Source of the DNA: Cupriavidus pauculus
GTDB lineage: Bacteria; Pseudomonadota; Gammaproteobacteria; Burkholderiales; Burkholderiaceae
Direction of reading: 5' to 3'
Assembly (NCBI RefSeq): GCF_008693385.1
Contig: NZ_CP044067.1
Coordinates: 868,001 to 932,000, forward strand
Length of the DNA: 64,000 bases
Below are positions 51,853 to 62,200 of this stretch, in pieces (positions within the stretch are counted from its first letter, which is position 1; every line of letters starts with the position of its first letter). The notes below the pieces were generated by a model. It did no database searches and was not told where the DNA came from. It saw only the letters and a list, made by a program, of their open reading frames with translations. A program made the translations under genes and the position numbers.

Positions 51853-52464
51853 ATGGCCGAACGTGGACGACCCCGGAGCTTCGACCGGGACGTGGCGCTT
51901 GCCCGCGCGATGAATGTGTTCTGGGAGCGCGGCTTCGAAGGCGCCTCGATGAACGATCTGACCGCCGCGATGGGCATTGCGTCGCCAAGCCTGTACGCGG
52001 CATTCGGCTCGAAGGAACAGCTGTTTCGCGATGCCGTGGCGCTGTACGTCGAAACGGACGGCGCTTCCATCTGGAACCAGGTCGAGGCTGCGGACACTGC
52101 CTACGGCGCCGCGGAGGACTTCCTCATGGAAAGCGCCCGGGCCTTCACCCGCAAGGACAAGCCGACCGGTTGCCTCGTCGTGCTGTCGGCGGTACATGCG
52201 GACGACAAGAGTACGTCGGTCCGCGCGGCGCTCGTCGCCAGACGGCAGGAATGCAAGAAGCTGCTCGTCCGCAAGATCGCGAAGGGTGTCGAGACTGGCG
52301 AGATCGGGTCATCCACCGACGTGGATGCCCTCGCCACGTTCCTGATGACCGTGCAGCAGGGCATGTCCATTCAGGCGCGCGACGGCGCGAGCCGGACCTC
52401 GCTCCTGAAAACGGCGAAGGCCGCGCTCGCGGGATGGGCGGCGCTGACCGGACATCGGGCATGA
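51853..52464 (+). CDS. TetR-family transcriptional repressor
   Basis: 203-aa repressor starting [20 protein letters not shown], with [23 protein letters not shown] followed by [15 protein letters not shown] (about residues 27-60) and a helical ligand domain. I use the ATG at 51853 because GGAG is 6 nt upstream; ATGs at 51826 and 51841 lie nearer the promoter. It is divergent from the SDR-MFS pair and probably represses that pair and itself. The ligand is likely a small hydrophobic molecule handled by the exporter. Confidence 0.88.
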   Translation: MAERGRPRSFDRDVALARAMNVFWERGFEGASMNDLTAAMGIASPSLYAAFGSKEQLFRDAVALYVETDGASIWNQVEAADTAYGAAEDFLMESARAFTRKDKPTGCLVVLSAVHADDKSTSVRAALVARRQECKKLLVRKIAKGVETGEIGSSTDVDALATFLMTVQQGMSIQARDGASRTSLLKTAKAALAGWAALTGHRA

Positions 52465-52511
52465 TGCGCCTACGCACATCATCAACCGCCAATATCCCCC
52501 ACCCCGACCAG

Positions 52512-52904
52512 ATGAAGACACCCTTCCTGACCTTCGCAGCTTTGGTTGCCACGCTGGCCGCTGCCACCGTGGCGCTCTCCGGATGCTCCGACCGCGGTTC
52601 GGACACCGCCCCGCCCGCCGCCAGCGCCCCCGCAGCCGACAAATGGCTCGGCAAATGGACGGGCCCGGAGGGCACGTTCCTGTTGCTGGAGGGCGGTCAT
52701 GGCAAATACGACGTCACCGTGCAGAACCTCGACGGCCCGCGCAAGTTCGAGGGCAAGGCGATCGGCGGCGGTATCGAGTTCGAGCGCGATGGCGTCAAGG
52801 AGGACATTCGCGCCACCAATGGGGCCGAAACGGGCATGAAGTGGCTTGCGGACAAGAAGGACTGCCTGACGGTCCGCACCGGCGAAGGCTATTGCAGGGA
52901 CTGA
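52512..52904 (+). CDS. Small lipoprotein, unknown function
   Basis: 130-aa protein with a lipoprotein signal ending VALSGCSD (Cys 25) and a Pro/Ala-rich linker (APPAASAPAADKW) leading to an about 85-residue beta-rich domain (LGKWTGPEGTFLLLEGGHGK, then TVQNLDGPRKFEGKAIGGG) with a closing Cys pair. The first domain looks like a META/lipocalin-like small sandwich that might bind a ligand. No clear ribosome site precedes the ATG at 52512. It lies between the TetR gene and a J-domain gene, all on the plus strand but with poor spacing for an operon. Confidence 0.7.
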   Translation: MKTPFLTFAALVATLAAATVALSGCSDRGSDTAPPAASAPAADKWLGKWTGPEGTFLLLEGGHGKYDVTVQNLDGPRKFEGKAIGGGIEFERDGVKEDIRATNGAETGMKWLADKKDCLTVRTGEGYCRD

Positions 52905-52986
52905 TCCCATGGCGGGCAAGAAGCGTGCGTACCGGTGCGCGTGCTAGGCTTGCAACCGTTGCCAACGAACGTATCGCCCTGCTTCC

Positions 52987-53550
52987 ATGACCACGCTCTA
53001 TACGACGCTTGGCGTGCAGCCAGATGCCACCCTCGACGAGATCAAGCGTGCCTATCGCCGCGCGGCCATGAAATGGCACCCGGACCGCAATCCGGGGCGC
53101 GAAGACGAAGCGCATGCGGTCTTCCAGCAGGTGCGCGACGCCTATTCCATCCTGTCCGACGCCGAGCAGCGTCAGGTCTACGACGACGTCTTCGAACGCG
53201 AGATGCGCCGGTGGGAAGCGGAACACGCCGCCGAGGCGGCACGGGAAGCCGAAGCGCAGGAAGCGGCCCGGCGGGTCGCGCAGGAACATTACGAGAAGAT
53301 GGTGGCTATCGCCATGCGCTTTGCCGAGGATGGCCATGGGCGCGACGTGCTGTTCGGCGTGCTGCTCGGCCGCGACTGCGAGACCGAGCTGGCCGGGCGC
53401 ATTGCCGATAGCGTCTGGGCACTGCATCAGTCGCGCAAGGCGGAGGTGGCGCCGGATGCGGCGGCCCAGCCGGAACCCGACGATACGCGCGCGGAAGCGC
53501 CGCCCAGCGCGTTCGAAACGTTCTGGCACGGGTTGTTCCGGTTTCGCTAG
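52987..53550 (+). CDS. J-domain protein (DnaJ-like co-chaperone)
   Basis: 187-aa protein with an N-terminal J domain: residues 1-70 show TLGVQPDATLDEIKRAYRRA, the HPD tripeptide at 31-33 in MKWHPDRNPG, and DAYSILSDAEQRQVYDD. It would stimulate the ATPase of an Hsp70. The following 70 residues form a charged helix (EREMRRWEAEHAAEAAREAE) and the C-terminal part carries no Gly/Phe or zinc-finger region, so it is a class III type. No ribosome site is obvious. Client unknown. Confidence 0.9.
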   Translation: MTTLYTTLGVQPDATLDEIKRAYRRAAMKWHPDRNPGREDEAHAVFQQVRDAYSILSDAEQRQVYDDVFEREMRRWEAEHAAEAAREAEAQEAARRVAQEHYEKMVAIAMRFAEDGHGRDVLFGVLLGRDCETELAGRIADSVWALHQSRKAEVAPDAAAQPEPDDTRAEAPPSAFETFWHGLFRFR

Positions 53551-53568
53551 ACCCGCACGGGAGCAAGC

Positions 53569-55083
53569 TTGCCCACCCCGCATTGTCCCGATAGCACCCA
53601 CCACGCCCCGCCGGTCATCCCCGCCCAGGCGAGCCCCTGCGATGGGCTCGTCATCCGCACGCAGCCCAATACCGTCGATCGCGCATGCCAGCGCAAGCGC
53701 ATGGCACTTGCCGCGACGATTCTCGGCTCGAGCATGGCATTCATCGACGGGTCCGTCGTCAATGTCGCGCTGCCCGCCATGCAACGCGAACTCGGCGCCA
53801 GCGTTGCGGAGATGCAGTGGATCGTCAACGCGTATCTGCTCTTTCTCGGCGCGCTTGCGCTCGTGGGCGGCGCGATGGGCGACAAGCTCGGCCGGCGCAC
53901 GGTGTTCGTGGCGGGCGTCACGGTCTTCACGGTGGCATCGATTGCCTGCGGCCTGGCCCCGAATGCGATGTCGCTGATCGTCGCGCGCGCGGTGCAAGGC
54001 ATTGGCGCGGCCTTCTTCGTGCCGAGCAGCCTCGCGATCATCGGCGCGGTATTCGAGGGCGAAGCGCGCGGACGCGCCATCGGCACATGGTCGGCCGTCG
54101 GGGCGATTACCTCGGCCGTGGGACCCGTCGCGGGCGGCTGGCTCGTCGATGTCTCGTCATGGCGCGCCATCTTCTTCCTCAACCTGCCGCTCGCGCTGGC
54201 GACCATCGCGCTGGCAATGGCCTCCGTGCCGAACAGTCACAAGCCCGGCGCGCAACAGCGGCTGGACTGGCCCGGCGCGGCCACGGCAACCGTCGGGCTG
54301 GCCGCACTCGCATACGGGCTGACCGAGGCCGCCGAGCGCGGCTTCGCGCATCCGCTCGTGCTCGGCATGCTCGGCGTGGGCGTGCTGGTGCTGATCGCCT
54401 TCGTCCGGATCGAAGCCAGGAGCGCGCAGCCCATGATGCCGCTCGAGGTCTTCCGTTCACGGGACTTCACCGGGGCAAACCTCGTCACCTTGCTGCTCTA
54501 CTTCGGCCTGGGCGGCATCCTGTTCTTCCTGCCCTACACGCTGATACGCGCGGACGCCTATACCGCGACCGAGGCCGGCATGGCGCTATTGCCCGTGCCC
54601 ATCATCATCGGTCTGCTTTCGCGCTACACGGGTGGGCTGACGACGCGTTTCGGCGCCCGGCTGCTGCTGACCGCCGGCCCGTTCGTGGCCGGACTCGGCT
54701 TTGCGATGCTGGCGTTTCCGTTCGTCCGCGACAGCTACTGGGTCGGGTTCTTTCCCGCGCTCGCGGTGCTCGGCCTCGGCACGACGATCACCGTTGCGCC
54801 GCTGACGGCGACGGTCATGGGATCGGTGTCCACCGACCACGCGGGCGTCGCCGCCGGCATCAACAACGCGGTGGCGCGGGTGGCGGGCCTGCTGGCCGTC
54901 GCGGTGCTGGGCATCGTCTTCGTCTGGTCGGGTCAGGCCGCGCTGGCCACGCATGCCACGGCGGATGCCGCGATGGACGCCCACGCGATTGCCGCGGGCC
55001 TGCGCGCGGTATCGCTCGTTTGCGCGCTGTGCGCGTTCGCGGGGGCGGGCGCCGCGCTGGCGACCCTCCGGCGTGGTGGCTGA
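53569..55083 (+). CDS. MFS transporter, DHA2 (EmrB/QacA) family
   Basis: 504-aa, about 14-TM exporter. The signature [19 protein letters not shown] opens TM1, with [14 protein letters not shown] after TM2 and the antiporter motif C in TM5 ([13 protein letters not shown]). The start is likely the TTG at 53569 (GGGAG 6 nt upstream); the first 44 residues would be a non-hydrophobic tail, and an ATG at residue 45 ([12 protein letters not shown]) is the alternative. It is co-directional with the J-domain gene. Likely drug or metabolite efflux; no membrane-fusion partner gene is adjacent. Confidence 0.85.
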   Translation: MPTPHCPDSTHHAPPVIPAQASPCDGLVIRTQPNTVDRACQRKRMALAATILGSSMAFIDGSVVNVALPAMQRELGASVAEMQWIVNAYLLFLGALALVGGAMGDKLGRRTVFVAGVTVFTVASIACGLAPNAMSLIVARAVQGIGAAFFVPSSLAIIGAVFEGEARGRAIGTWSAVGAITSAVGPVAGGWLVDVSSWRAIFFLNLPLALATIALAMASVPNSHKPGAQQRLDWPGAATATVGLAALAYGLTEAAERGFAHPLVLGMLGVGVLVLIAFVRIEARSAQPMMPLEVFRSRDFTGANLVTLLLYFGLGGILFFLPYTLIRADAYTATEAGMALLPVPIIIGLLSRYTGGLTTRFGARLLLTAGPFVAGLGFAMLAFPFVRDSYWVGFFPALAVLGLGTTITVAPLTATVMGSVSTDHAGVAAGINNAVARVAGLLAVAVLGIVFVWSGQAALATHATADAAMDAHAIAAGLRAVSLVCALCAFAGAGAALATLRRGG

Positions 55084-55174
55084 ATCGCGTGTGACGGGCA
55101 GGCTTGCGGCATCCCATCGCGTCTTCTACGCTTGCAGGGTTGCCCACACCCGACCTGCGAAAGGAGCGCCCGCG

Positions 55175-55663
55175 ATGCCCGCATCCTCTGACATCGGCAA
55201 GGTTTCTTCACCGCCCGACCCGTGGGCATTGTGGCTGGCATGGGCGTCGCCGACGCTGGCCGGCGAGCGGGCACCGTGGAGCGGCGATGTGACGCAATGG
55301 ATTCGCGCATGGGGCGAGGCGGTCGGGCAAGTGGGCCTGTTCAACATCAACTACGCGGGCTCTTCCGACCCGCAGGCGGAGCGGCGGATCACGGGAAGGT
55401 ATAGTTACGGGCGCCAGCTCGGGCGCCTGATGGATGTGCTGGTCCCTTACGTGCAGAAACACGAGGCCGACTTCCGGGACGGCAAAGACGGGCAGGCCGT
55501 CAGGGAATTCCTCGCCATGGCGCGGGAAATCGAAGCGATGAAGCAGACGACCGTCGATGACCTGCTCGCGCACGCGAAGAAATGGCGCAAGAATCCGGAC
55601 TTCAAGGCGAAGCTGGAAGCGTTGCGACGTGGGCTGGACGAGATCGAACAATCGTCCGGATGA
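55175..55663 (+). CDS. Conserved hypothetical protein
   Basis: 162-aa cytoplasmic protein. AAGGAGCGCCCGCG precedes the ATG at 55175. The N-terminal part is Trp/Pro-rich (SPPDPWALWLAWASPTLAGE), a middle amphipathic stretch follows (NINYAGSSDPQAERRITGRY), and residues 85-160 are predicted helix with many charged pairs (MDVLVPYVQKHEADFRDGKD). It precedes the DAHP synthase gene by 26 bp. No family recognised. A role in polyhydroxyalkanoate granules was considered because of helical charge, but no PhaM or phasin motif is seen. Confidence 0.6.
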   Translation: MPASSDIGKVSSPPDPWALWLAWASPTLAGERAPWSGDVTQWIRAWGEAVGQVGLFNINYAGSSDPQAERRITGRYSYGRQLGRLMDVLVPYVQKHEADFRDGKDGQAVREFLAMAREIEAMKQTTVDDLLAHAKKWRKNPDFKAKLEALRRGLDEIEQSSG

Positions 55664-55689
55664 CACGTCAACAAGATCAAGAGTCTCCC

Positions 55690-56832
55690 ATGAACCACCC
55701 ACAACATTCGCAAGCCCCAATCGACGAGGATCGCAAGGTCCCATCGGACCGCACCAGCGTGACAGACGACGCGCACGTGGAAGACATCATTCCACTGCCG
55801 CCGCCTGAACATCTGATCCGCTTCTTTCCGATTCGCGGCACGCCCGTGGAATCGCTGGTCACGCAGACGCGTCAGCGCATCGCGCGCATCCTCCACGGCG
55901 AGGACGATCGGCTGCTGGTGATCATGGGTCCCTGCTCCATCCACGATCCGGCCGCGGCGCTCGAGTATGCGCGGCGGCTGCTGGCGCTGCGCGAGCAGTA
56001 TGCCGACTCGCTCGAGATCGTGATGCGCGTGTATTTCGAGAAGCCGCGCACCACCACGGGCTGGAAGGGACTGATCAACGATCCGTATCTGGACGAAAGC
56101 TATCGGATCGACGAGGGCCTGCGTATTGCCCGCAGCCTGCTGCTCGATATCAATCGCCTCGGTCTGCCGGCTGCCGGCGAGTTCCTCGACGTGATTTCGC
56201 CGCAGTACATCGGCGACCTGATCTCGTGGGGAGCGATTGGCGCGCGGACCACCGAGAGCCAGATCCACCGCGAACTGGCATCGGGTATTTCCGCGCCCAT
56301 CGGGTTCAAGAACGGCACGGACGGCAATATCAAGATCGCCATCGACGCCATTCAGGCCGCGTCGCGTCCTCACCATTTCCTGGGCGTGCACAAGAACGGC
56401 CAGGTCGCCACCGTGCATACCAAGGGCAATCCCGATTGCCATGTGATCCTGCGCGGCGGCAAGGCACCGAACTACGATGCGGATTCCGTGGCGAACGCCT
56501 GCAGGGAACTGGAGGCCGCGGGGCTCGGCCATACGCTGATGGTCGATTGCAGCCATGCCAACAGCAGCAAGCAGCACCAGCGGCAGATCGACGTCGCGAA
56601 GGACGTGGCGCGGCAGGTGGGCGGCGGCAGTGACTCCATTTTCGGCATCATGGTCGAAAGCCATCTGCTTGCCGGCGCGCAGAAGTTCACGCCGGGCCAG
56701 CACGATCCGCGCGGGCTCACCTACGGGCAAAGCATTACCGACGCCTGTATCGGATGGGACGACTCGGCGGCGGTGCTCGAGGTGCTGAGCGGCGCCGTGG
56801 CGGCACGCCGGCAGCTGAAGGCGAACCGATAG
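55690..56832 (+). CDS. 3-deoxy-D-arabino-heptulosonate 7-phosphate (DAHP) synthase, class I
   Basis: 380-aa enzyme of the shikimate pathway condensing PEP with erythrose 4-phosphate. Motifs visible: LVIMGPCSIHDPAAALEYAR (phosphate/PEP loop), FEKPRTTTGWKGLINDP (the PRTxxGWKGLI signature), GFKNGTDGN, VDCSHANSSKQHQ and SIFGIMVESHL. Length and motifs match the AroG/AroF/AroH type. The N-terminal 50 residues vary, as expected for allosteric isoenzymes; the feedback amino acid cannot be assigned. The start is the ATG at 55690, preceded only by a weak GAGTCTCCC. It converges on the cytochrome gene with a 1-bp gap. Confidence 0.92.
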   Translation: MNHPQHSQAPIDEDRKVPSDRTSVTDDAHVEDIIPLPPPEHLIRFFPIRGTPVESLVTQTRQRIARILHGEDDRLLVIMGPCSIHDPAAALEYARRLLALREQYADSLEIVMRVYFEKPRTTTGWKGLINDPYLDESYRIDEGLRIARSLLLDINRLGLPAAGEFLDVISPQYIGDLISWGAIGARTTESQIHRELASGISAPIGFKNGTDGNIKIAIDAIQAASRPHHFLGVHKNGQVATVHTKGNPDCHVILRGGKAPNYDADSVANACRELEAAGLGHTLMVDCSHANSSKQHQRQIDVAKDVARQVGGGSDSIFGIMVESHLLAGAQKFTPGQHDPRGLTYGQSITDACIGWDDSAAVLEVLSGAVAARRQLKANR

Positions 56833-56833
56833 A

Positions 56834-57691
56834 TCAGCGCTCTCCCGCGAACGGCTGCGGTTCCAGCGAGCGCAGATACGCAATCAACGCGCGCATATCG
56901 GCGCTGCTGATGTTCTCGTACCAGGTGTACGCCATCGGCGGCTTGTAATGGCCGCCATGGCGATCGGTGCCACGAATGGCGGCGGCAATCTGCGCGTCCG
57001 TCCATCCTTTGAGGCCGGATGCATCCGGCGTGAGATTGCGCGAGACGCTCATGCCCCAGGCGCCATTGAACACCTGGCCGCCCGCGCCGACATATCGGTT
57101 CACGAGTTGCCCGTCCTTGCCGCGCGGCGTATGGCACTCCATGCAGTGCCCGATATCGGCCAGATATTTGCCATAGCGGATCGTCTCCTTCGGCGATGGC
57201 GCACGGACGTGTCCGACGGGTTCGCCGTAGTTCGGCGGGAGCGGAATGCGATAGGTCGATTTCTCGACCGCGTGCTTCACCGGCGGCTGCGCGCGCAGAT
57301 ACGCGACGATCGCCGCGAGGTCGTCATCCGACAGGTTGCGATAGAAGCCAATCGGCATGGGCGGGCCAATGATCGTCCCATCGGGCCGAACCCCTTCGCG
57401 AATCGCCTTGCCGATCTGCTCGTCGGTCCACTTGCCGATGCCCGTCTCGAGGTCCGGGGTGATATTGGGCGCCACCGCCCGAAACGGCGGCTCGTCGATC
57501 ACGCGCCCACCGGCAAGACTCCGCGAAAACTTCCCCTCGTCCCGCGGATCGCGCGTGGCATGACAATTCGCGCAGGCCACGACGCTCTCCATCAGATACT
57601 TGCCCCGCGCGAGACGCGTGCCGTCATCGGCGGACGCAAAGCCGCATCGTGCAATCAGAAAAAGGAGCAGCAATACGCGTCGTGCCTGCAT
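56834..57691 (-). CDS. Diheme cytochrome c
   Basis: 285-aa periplasmic electron carrier. Signal peptide about 1-21, then two class I haem domains: CANCH at residues 40-44 with distal Met near 112 (GPPMPIGFY) and CMECH at 183-187 with a distal Met near 260 (KPPMAYTWYE). Each domain ends with a DLAAIVAYLRAQ-like helix. The arrangement matches the cytochrome subunits of alcohol, aldehyde or nicotinate dehydrogenases. The preferred start is the ATG at 57691, with a TTG at 57715 as alternative. Its dehydrogenase partner is not adjacent, so the donor is unknown. Confidence 0.85.
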   Translation of the reverse strand: MQARRVLLLLFLIARCGFASADDGTRLARGKYLMESVVACANCHATRDPRDEGKFSRSLAGGRVIDEPPFRAVAPNITPDLETGIGKWTDEQIGKAIREGVRPDGTIIGPPMPIGFYRNLSDDDLAAIVAYLRAQPPVKHAVEKSTYRIPLPPNYGEPVGHVRAPSPKETIRYGKYLADIGHCMECHTPRGKDGQLVNRYVGAGGQVFNGAWGMSVSRNLTPDASGLKGWTDAQIAAAIRGTDRHGGHYKPPMAYTWYENISSADMRALIAYLRSLEPQPFAGER

Positions 57692-57786
57692 TGGAAGACC
57701 CCGCCCATTCGTCAACGATGGGCCGCACGATAGCGGCTATGCCGTTTGTCTGCGGCAGGTAATGAACGGATGTTGCCATTGCGAAC

Positions 57787-57804
57787 ATCGGTCGATCGAC
57801 CGAT
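57787..57804. repeat. 18-bp perfect palindrome ATCGGTCGA/TCGACCGAT
   Basis: Complete self-complementary sequence 10 bp beyond the stop of the ClpP-like gene. With no loop or T-tract it is a poor terminator but could extrude as a cruciform or bind a dimeric protein. Confidence 0.45.
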
Positions 57805-57813
57805 CGGGAGCTT

Positions 57814-59181
57814 CTACCCTTCGTCCGCTCCCGCCTTCGGCCGCGATAGCACCCCTGCTCCGATCAATTCGTCCCGACTCGGATACCAGAACGTGGTCGC
57901 CGGCGTCTTGCCTACCCGGGCAATGAAATCCTCCGGCAACCCGGCCGCGCGGTAATACCTGAGCATCGATGCCACCGCGGCGGGATCTTCCTCCACTCCG
58001 TTGCCGTTGAACGAGGTCGCGCGATGGAAGCCGATCTTTGCCTTCGGTCCGGCCATGCGTTTGCGTCCCGCCATCAGGACGTAGGTGCAGGCGCTGCTGC
58101 ATTCTTTCGACACGTAGGTATCCAGCGCGCGACGGCGGATCCCGTCTGCGAGCATTCTGGCTTCGCCGAGCCTGCCACCCGTCGAGTTCAGGATCAGTGT
58201 CCTGGCGTCCGGGGACTGGTCCACCATCCTGAGTACGCGCTGCGCCGCGCCCTCGCGCAGGGTGCCAGTGACGACGATCGCTTCGCCATCGTCGGTCGGC
58301 CTGACGTAGATCTTGCCGATGGGATCGTTGCCCACGGCGATCGCGGCATACTCCTGCAGCCACCCGGCGTGGCGGGCTGCCTGGATCGCCGTCATCGTGG
58401 CGCAGACGATCACCGTGAAGCGCGCAAGGCTGCTCCAGAGCGGTGCGCCACCGCGGCCATCGTGCCTGTCCGCCGCGCGCCAGACGCCCATGTATAGCCA
58501 CATGGACCACACGGGCACCGCGCAGAAGATCACGACATAGAGCATCGAATACAGCCGAAGCGAGTCGATCGAATAGTAGACCCAACCGAACGCTTCCAGC
58601 ACGATGGCCCATGCCACCCAGGCCAGCGCGCCATTGACCCAATACGAAACGGGTAATGAAAAATCGCCGCGCCAATGGCGCATGAGGTAAGACCTGGAGA
58701 GCGCCGGTTCGGCCGCCACTGCCGGGTCCTCGGAAGACAGCGCCACCGCGAACGCGGGCATCGGCATCGCATAGCGCGAGTCGGGCGGCGGTGGCGGGCC
58801 CACCTTTCCCGCTTCGGAGACATGCCGCGAAAGCACGCGGATATTCAGTGCCGCGATGACGAGCAACATCACGGGCAGGCTCGCCTGTGCGGCAGGCATC
58901 CCCCTCAGGGCGACATACCCGAGCACGAGGCCGCAGAACGCCGAAAGCACGATATTGGTGACCTTCGCCGTTCGCACCATGCGAAGCGTCCCCCATCGCC
59001 CAAGCGCCTCGCTCGTCAGAAACGGCGGCAATAGAAAGGCACAGGCGGCAATCGCCGCGCTCGACCGTGTGAGCAGATCACCGCCCCACAACGTGGGGAC
59101 CCAGATGGAAGAAAAGACCGCAACCCCGAATACCACCGCATTCAACAGCCGCATGCCACCAACCCAGGCACTCGCGCCCAT
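57814..59181 (-). CDS. Integral membrane protein with a C-terminal ClpP-like domain
   Basis: 455-aa protein. Six or so TM segments come in two groups (about residues 10-115 and 185-285), separated by a Pro-rich soluble loop (VGPPPPPDSRYAMPMP). The C-terminal 150 residues are soluble and resemble the ClpP/crotonase fold of the COG3904 type: ILNSTGGRLGEARMLADGIR, then SKECSSACTYVLMAGRKRMA with the Ser-Ala-Cys at the nucleophile position and a His in KIGFHRAT. AGGGGG lies 8 nt before the ATG at 59181. It follows the TPR/C39 gene by 30 bp on the same strand, so the two may be one transcript. Activity unproven. Confidence 0.7.
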   Translation of the reverse strand: MGASAWVGGMRLLNAVVFGVAVFSSIWVPTLWGGDLLTRSSAAIAACAFLLPPFLTSEALGRWGTLRMVRTAKVTNIVLSAFCGLVLGYVALRGMPAAQASLPVMLLVIAALNIRVLSRHVSEAGKVGPPPPPDSRYAMPMPAFAVALSSEDPAVAAEPALSRSYLMRHWRGDFSLPVSYWVNGALAWVAWAIVLEAFGWVYYSIDSLRLYSMLYVVIFCAVPVWSMWLYMGVWRAADRHDGRGGAPLWSSLARFTVIVCATMTAIQAARHAGWLQEYAAIAVGNDPIGKIYVRPTDDGEAIVVTGTLREGAAQRVLRMVDQSPDARTLILNSTGGRLGEARMLADGIRRRALDTYVSKECSSACTYVLMAGRKRMAGPKAKIGFHRATSFNGNGVEEDPAAVASMLRYYRAAGLPEDFIARVGKTPATTFWYPSRDELIGAGVLSRPKAGADEG

Positions 59182-59211
59182 GACATCGCCCCCTGTTAAC
59201 GTTGCAAACCG

Positions 59212-62200
59212 TCACGACGGCAGCGTCAGCAATCGCCAGAAACGCCGTCCCACGGAACCGCCGCGCATGATCCAGCAGCGCCGAAGGTCCTTTGCCAGCG
59301 CCCCCAATAGCTGGTGGGATTCGCGAACCTTCGCGGTTCGGCGCAGTTGCAGGACGAACAACGTGGCCTTGCCGACGGACGCCGACTTGTGAAACGCGGT
59401 CAGCAGCTCGACCAGCGGCCGCAGCCACCCGTGCACGTCCACCTGACCGAGCTTGTCGAGCCACTGGCCCAATGCTTCGATATCGTTGTCCCGCGCGGCG
59501 TCGGCGGCGAGCCAGACGCCCGCGCTGCCGCCCCTTGGCTCCAGCCGATGCGACCGGGCCGCCACGTCGTGCGCGAGCCGAAGGTCGCCCTGATAACGCA
59601 AGGCGATGGCAAGGTTGTCGAGCGCCCAGTACGGTGCATCGTCGCGCATCCAGTCGTGCATCCAGCCGATCATCGCGGCATGGCGCTCGCCATTGATCAG
59701 GGCAAAGGACACCGCCCCCCAGCATTGCGCATCGCCACGCAGCGCGGTGTCGTACTGACTCATCAGCGTGGTGACGTGCCGCAGCTGCTTTGCGGCGCCG
59801 GCGGCTTCCACGACGGCGATCTTCAGATGATTCTTGCGGTCGGCCTCCAGGTACGGCGCCAGCCGCTCGATCAGCGCGGCATGCGGAATGTCGTACTCCA
59901 TGCCGAGCCAATGCCGGCAAGCGGCAATCGACGCCTCTCCGGCCTTGCACCCATCGATCAGTGCGTCGCGCAACAACTGCTGCCAGATCCCCTGGGTCAT
60001 CCGCTTGGCGATGTCCTCGAACAATCCCGCCTGCGCCTCGGGCGCGCGGACGAGCTCGTTCAGCGGCACCGGCACCCGGCTCGGCTCTTCCGCGAGCATG
60101 GCCAGGCGAACCTCGCGATACGCGGACGACGGCCCCGGATAGCGTGTGCGCAGCGTCGCGACGACCCGCCACGCGTCGTCCCACTCCGCGCTGTCGAGCA
60201 ACAGATCGGCAAGTCCGAATGCCGCGAACTCATACTCGGGATCGATCTCGAAAGCCGTGCGATAGGCATCGATGGCCGCCTGCCACTGCGACTGCCTGCG
60301 CGCGGCATTGCCGACGTAGCCGTAACCGACGGCATAGCCCGGGTTGATCCGGACCATCTCGCGACCCGCCGCGCCGCTCTGATCAATCCGGTCGAGCTTG
60401 AGCGACGCGTCGGCAAGGTCCTGCCATAGCAGCACGTCGTTGGGCTCCTTCTCCAGCAAGGCGCGCAGTTCCGTGACCGCGCCCTCCCGGTTGCCCTGCC
60501 GCCACAGCACGTCGGGGCGACGCCGGCGTACGGCCAGCGGCGTATAGGCGCCCCAGGGACTGCTATCGATCGCCGCGAGCGCGTCATCCAGCCGCCCGAA
60601 GCGGATCAGCGCGTCGATGCGGCAGACATAGGCTTGCTGATTGCGCGGATCGAGGGCATCCGCGCGCTCGAGCGCGGCCAGCGCAGCTTCCGGCGTGCTC
60701 GTGTACCCCGCCACGCGAAGCCACACGTCGATATTGTCCGGCCGCGCCGCGGCCAGCGCCTGTGCCACATGCAAGGCCCGATCGGTCTGACCACGCTCGG
60801 CCGACCAATCCGCAAGCATCGTCCAGGCCTGCGCATGACCGGGCCAGCGCTGCAGCATTGCTTCGAGCCTGTCGAGCGCCTCGTCCTGCCGCGCCATTTT
60901 CCACAGTACGCGTGCGCGCAGCACCTGACATTCGGCACTCTCGTCGCTACGCGACTGCGGCGCATCGAGCAGCACCAGCGCGGCATCCGGATCGCCGTTC
61001 TCTCGCAGGGCAATCTCGACGAACAGCCGAATCGGCCAGTCCCACGCGGGGGCGATCTGCAGGGTACGCCGAAGGCCCGCCATGGCGCCATCGAAGCGAC
61101 GCCGGTTGGCATCGACACGCGCCTTCTCGTAATGGACTCGCGGCGTGAGCGGAAAGCGCTCGATCGCCGCGTCGAGGATCGCGGCCGCATCGTCGAATCG
61201 CTGCTTGTCGGCGTGCTGCAAGGCAAGCGCGACCCACGTGGTCCAGAGGTCGGGCCGCCATTCGCGGAATGTCTCGAGCTCGCCGGTCAGCGCCTCGTCG
61301 GTGAAGACGCGCGTGCCGAGTTCCTGATACGTCAGGACGGTCATGCCCTGCGTAGCCTGTTCGCGCAGCTGGTCGCCCGCGAAACGCAAGGCCTCGCGCC
61401 GGCCCTCGAGCCCGGGCTGCGTCCGAACGAAATCGACAAGCGCACCGATGTCGTCCACCGAGCGGCGCAGCGCTTCGCGGTACTGTGCGTGCGCCTGTTC
61501 CATGTCGCCCTGCAACTGATGCAGGTACCCCAGCAAGGCATACGAGCGCGAATGATTGGGCGCCAGCTCGCGCGCGAGCCGCGCGGCGCTCGTGGCATCT
61601 TCCATGCGCTGCTGGGCCGCCAGATTCAACGTGAGTTCCCGCTGGAACATCGCATGACCGGGATGCAGCGACAGCATGTGCCGCAGCACATCGTGACGCT
61701 CCAGCAGGACGTCCGCCGGCAGGCGCTGCAGCAACAATTCGTGCAGGCCGACCGATGCGGGATGACGCTCGCACAATGCACGCAGATACCGAAGCACTTC
61801 GGCTTCGCCGGAACGCGCGCCGAGGATATCGACGGCGATATGCCGCAAGCCGATATTTAGCGGATCCTGCTCGCAGGCAAGCGAGATGGCATCCCATGCC
61901 TCGTCGAGCCGGTTGTCATGCCGCGCCAGCCGCGCCACCACACGCAGCCGGCTGATCTGGCTCGCGTACCCGCCGGCCTCGGCCAGCAACGTACGCGCGC
62001 GCTCGACCTCGCCATAGGTCAGCAATCGCTCGGCATAGGCATGCCGCAGCAACGCGTCGTCGGGCCGTCGCGCCATCGCGCGTTCCAGCACGGCGAATCC
62101 TTCCGGCCCGCGCTCGAGGCTGTCGAGCTGATTGAAGTAGTTGATGGCGGGTGCCGACGATCGCGCGCCAAGGCGTTCCACCCGTTGTGCGAGAAACTCG

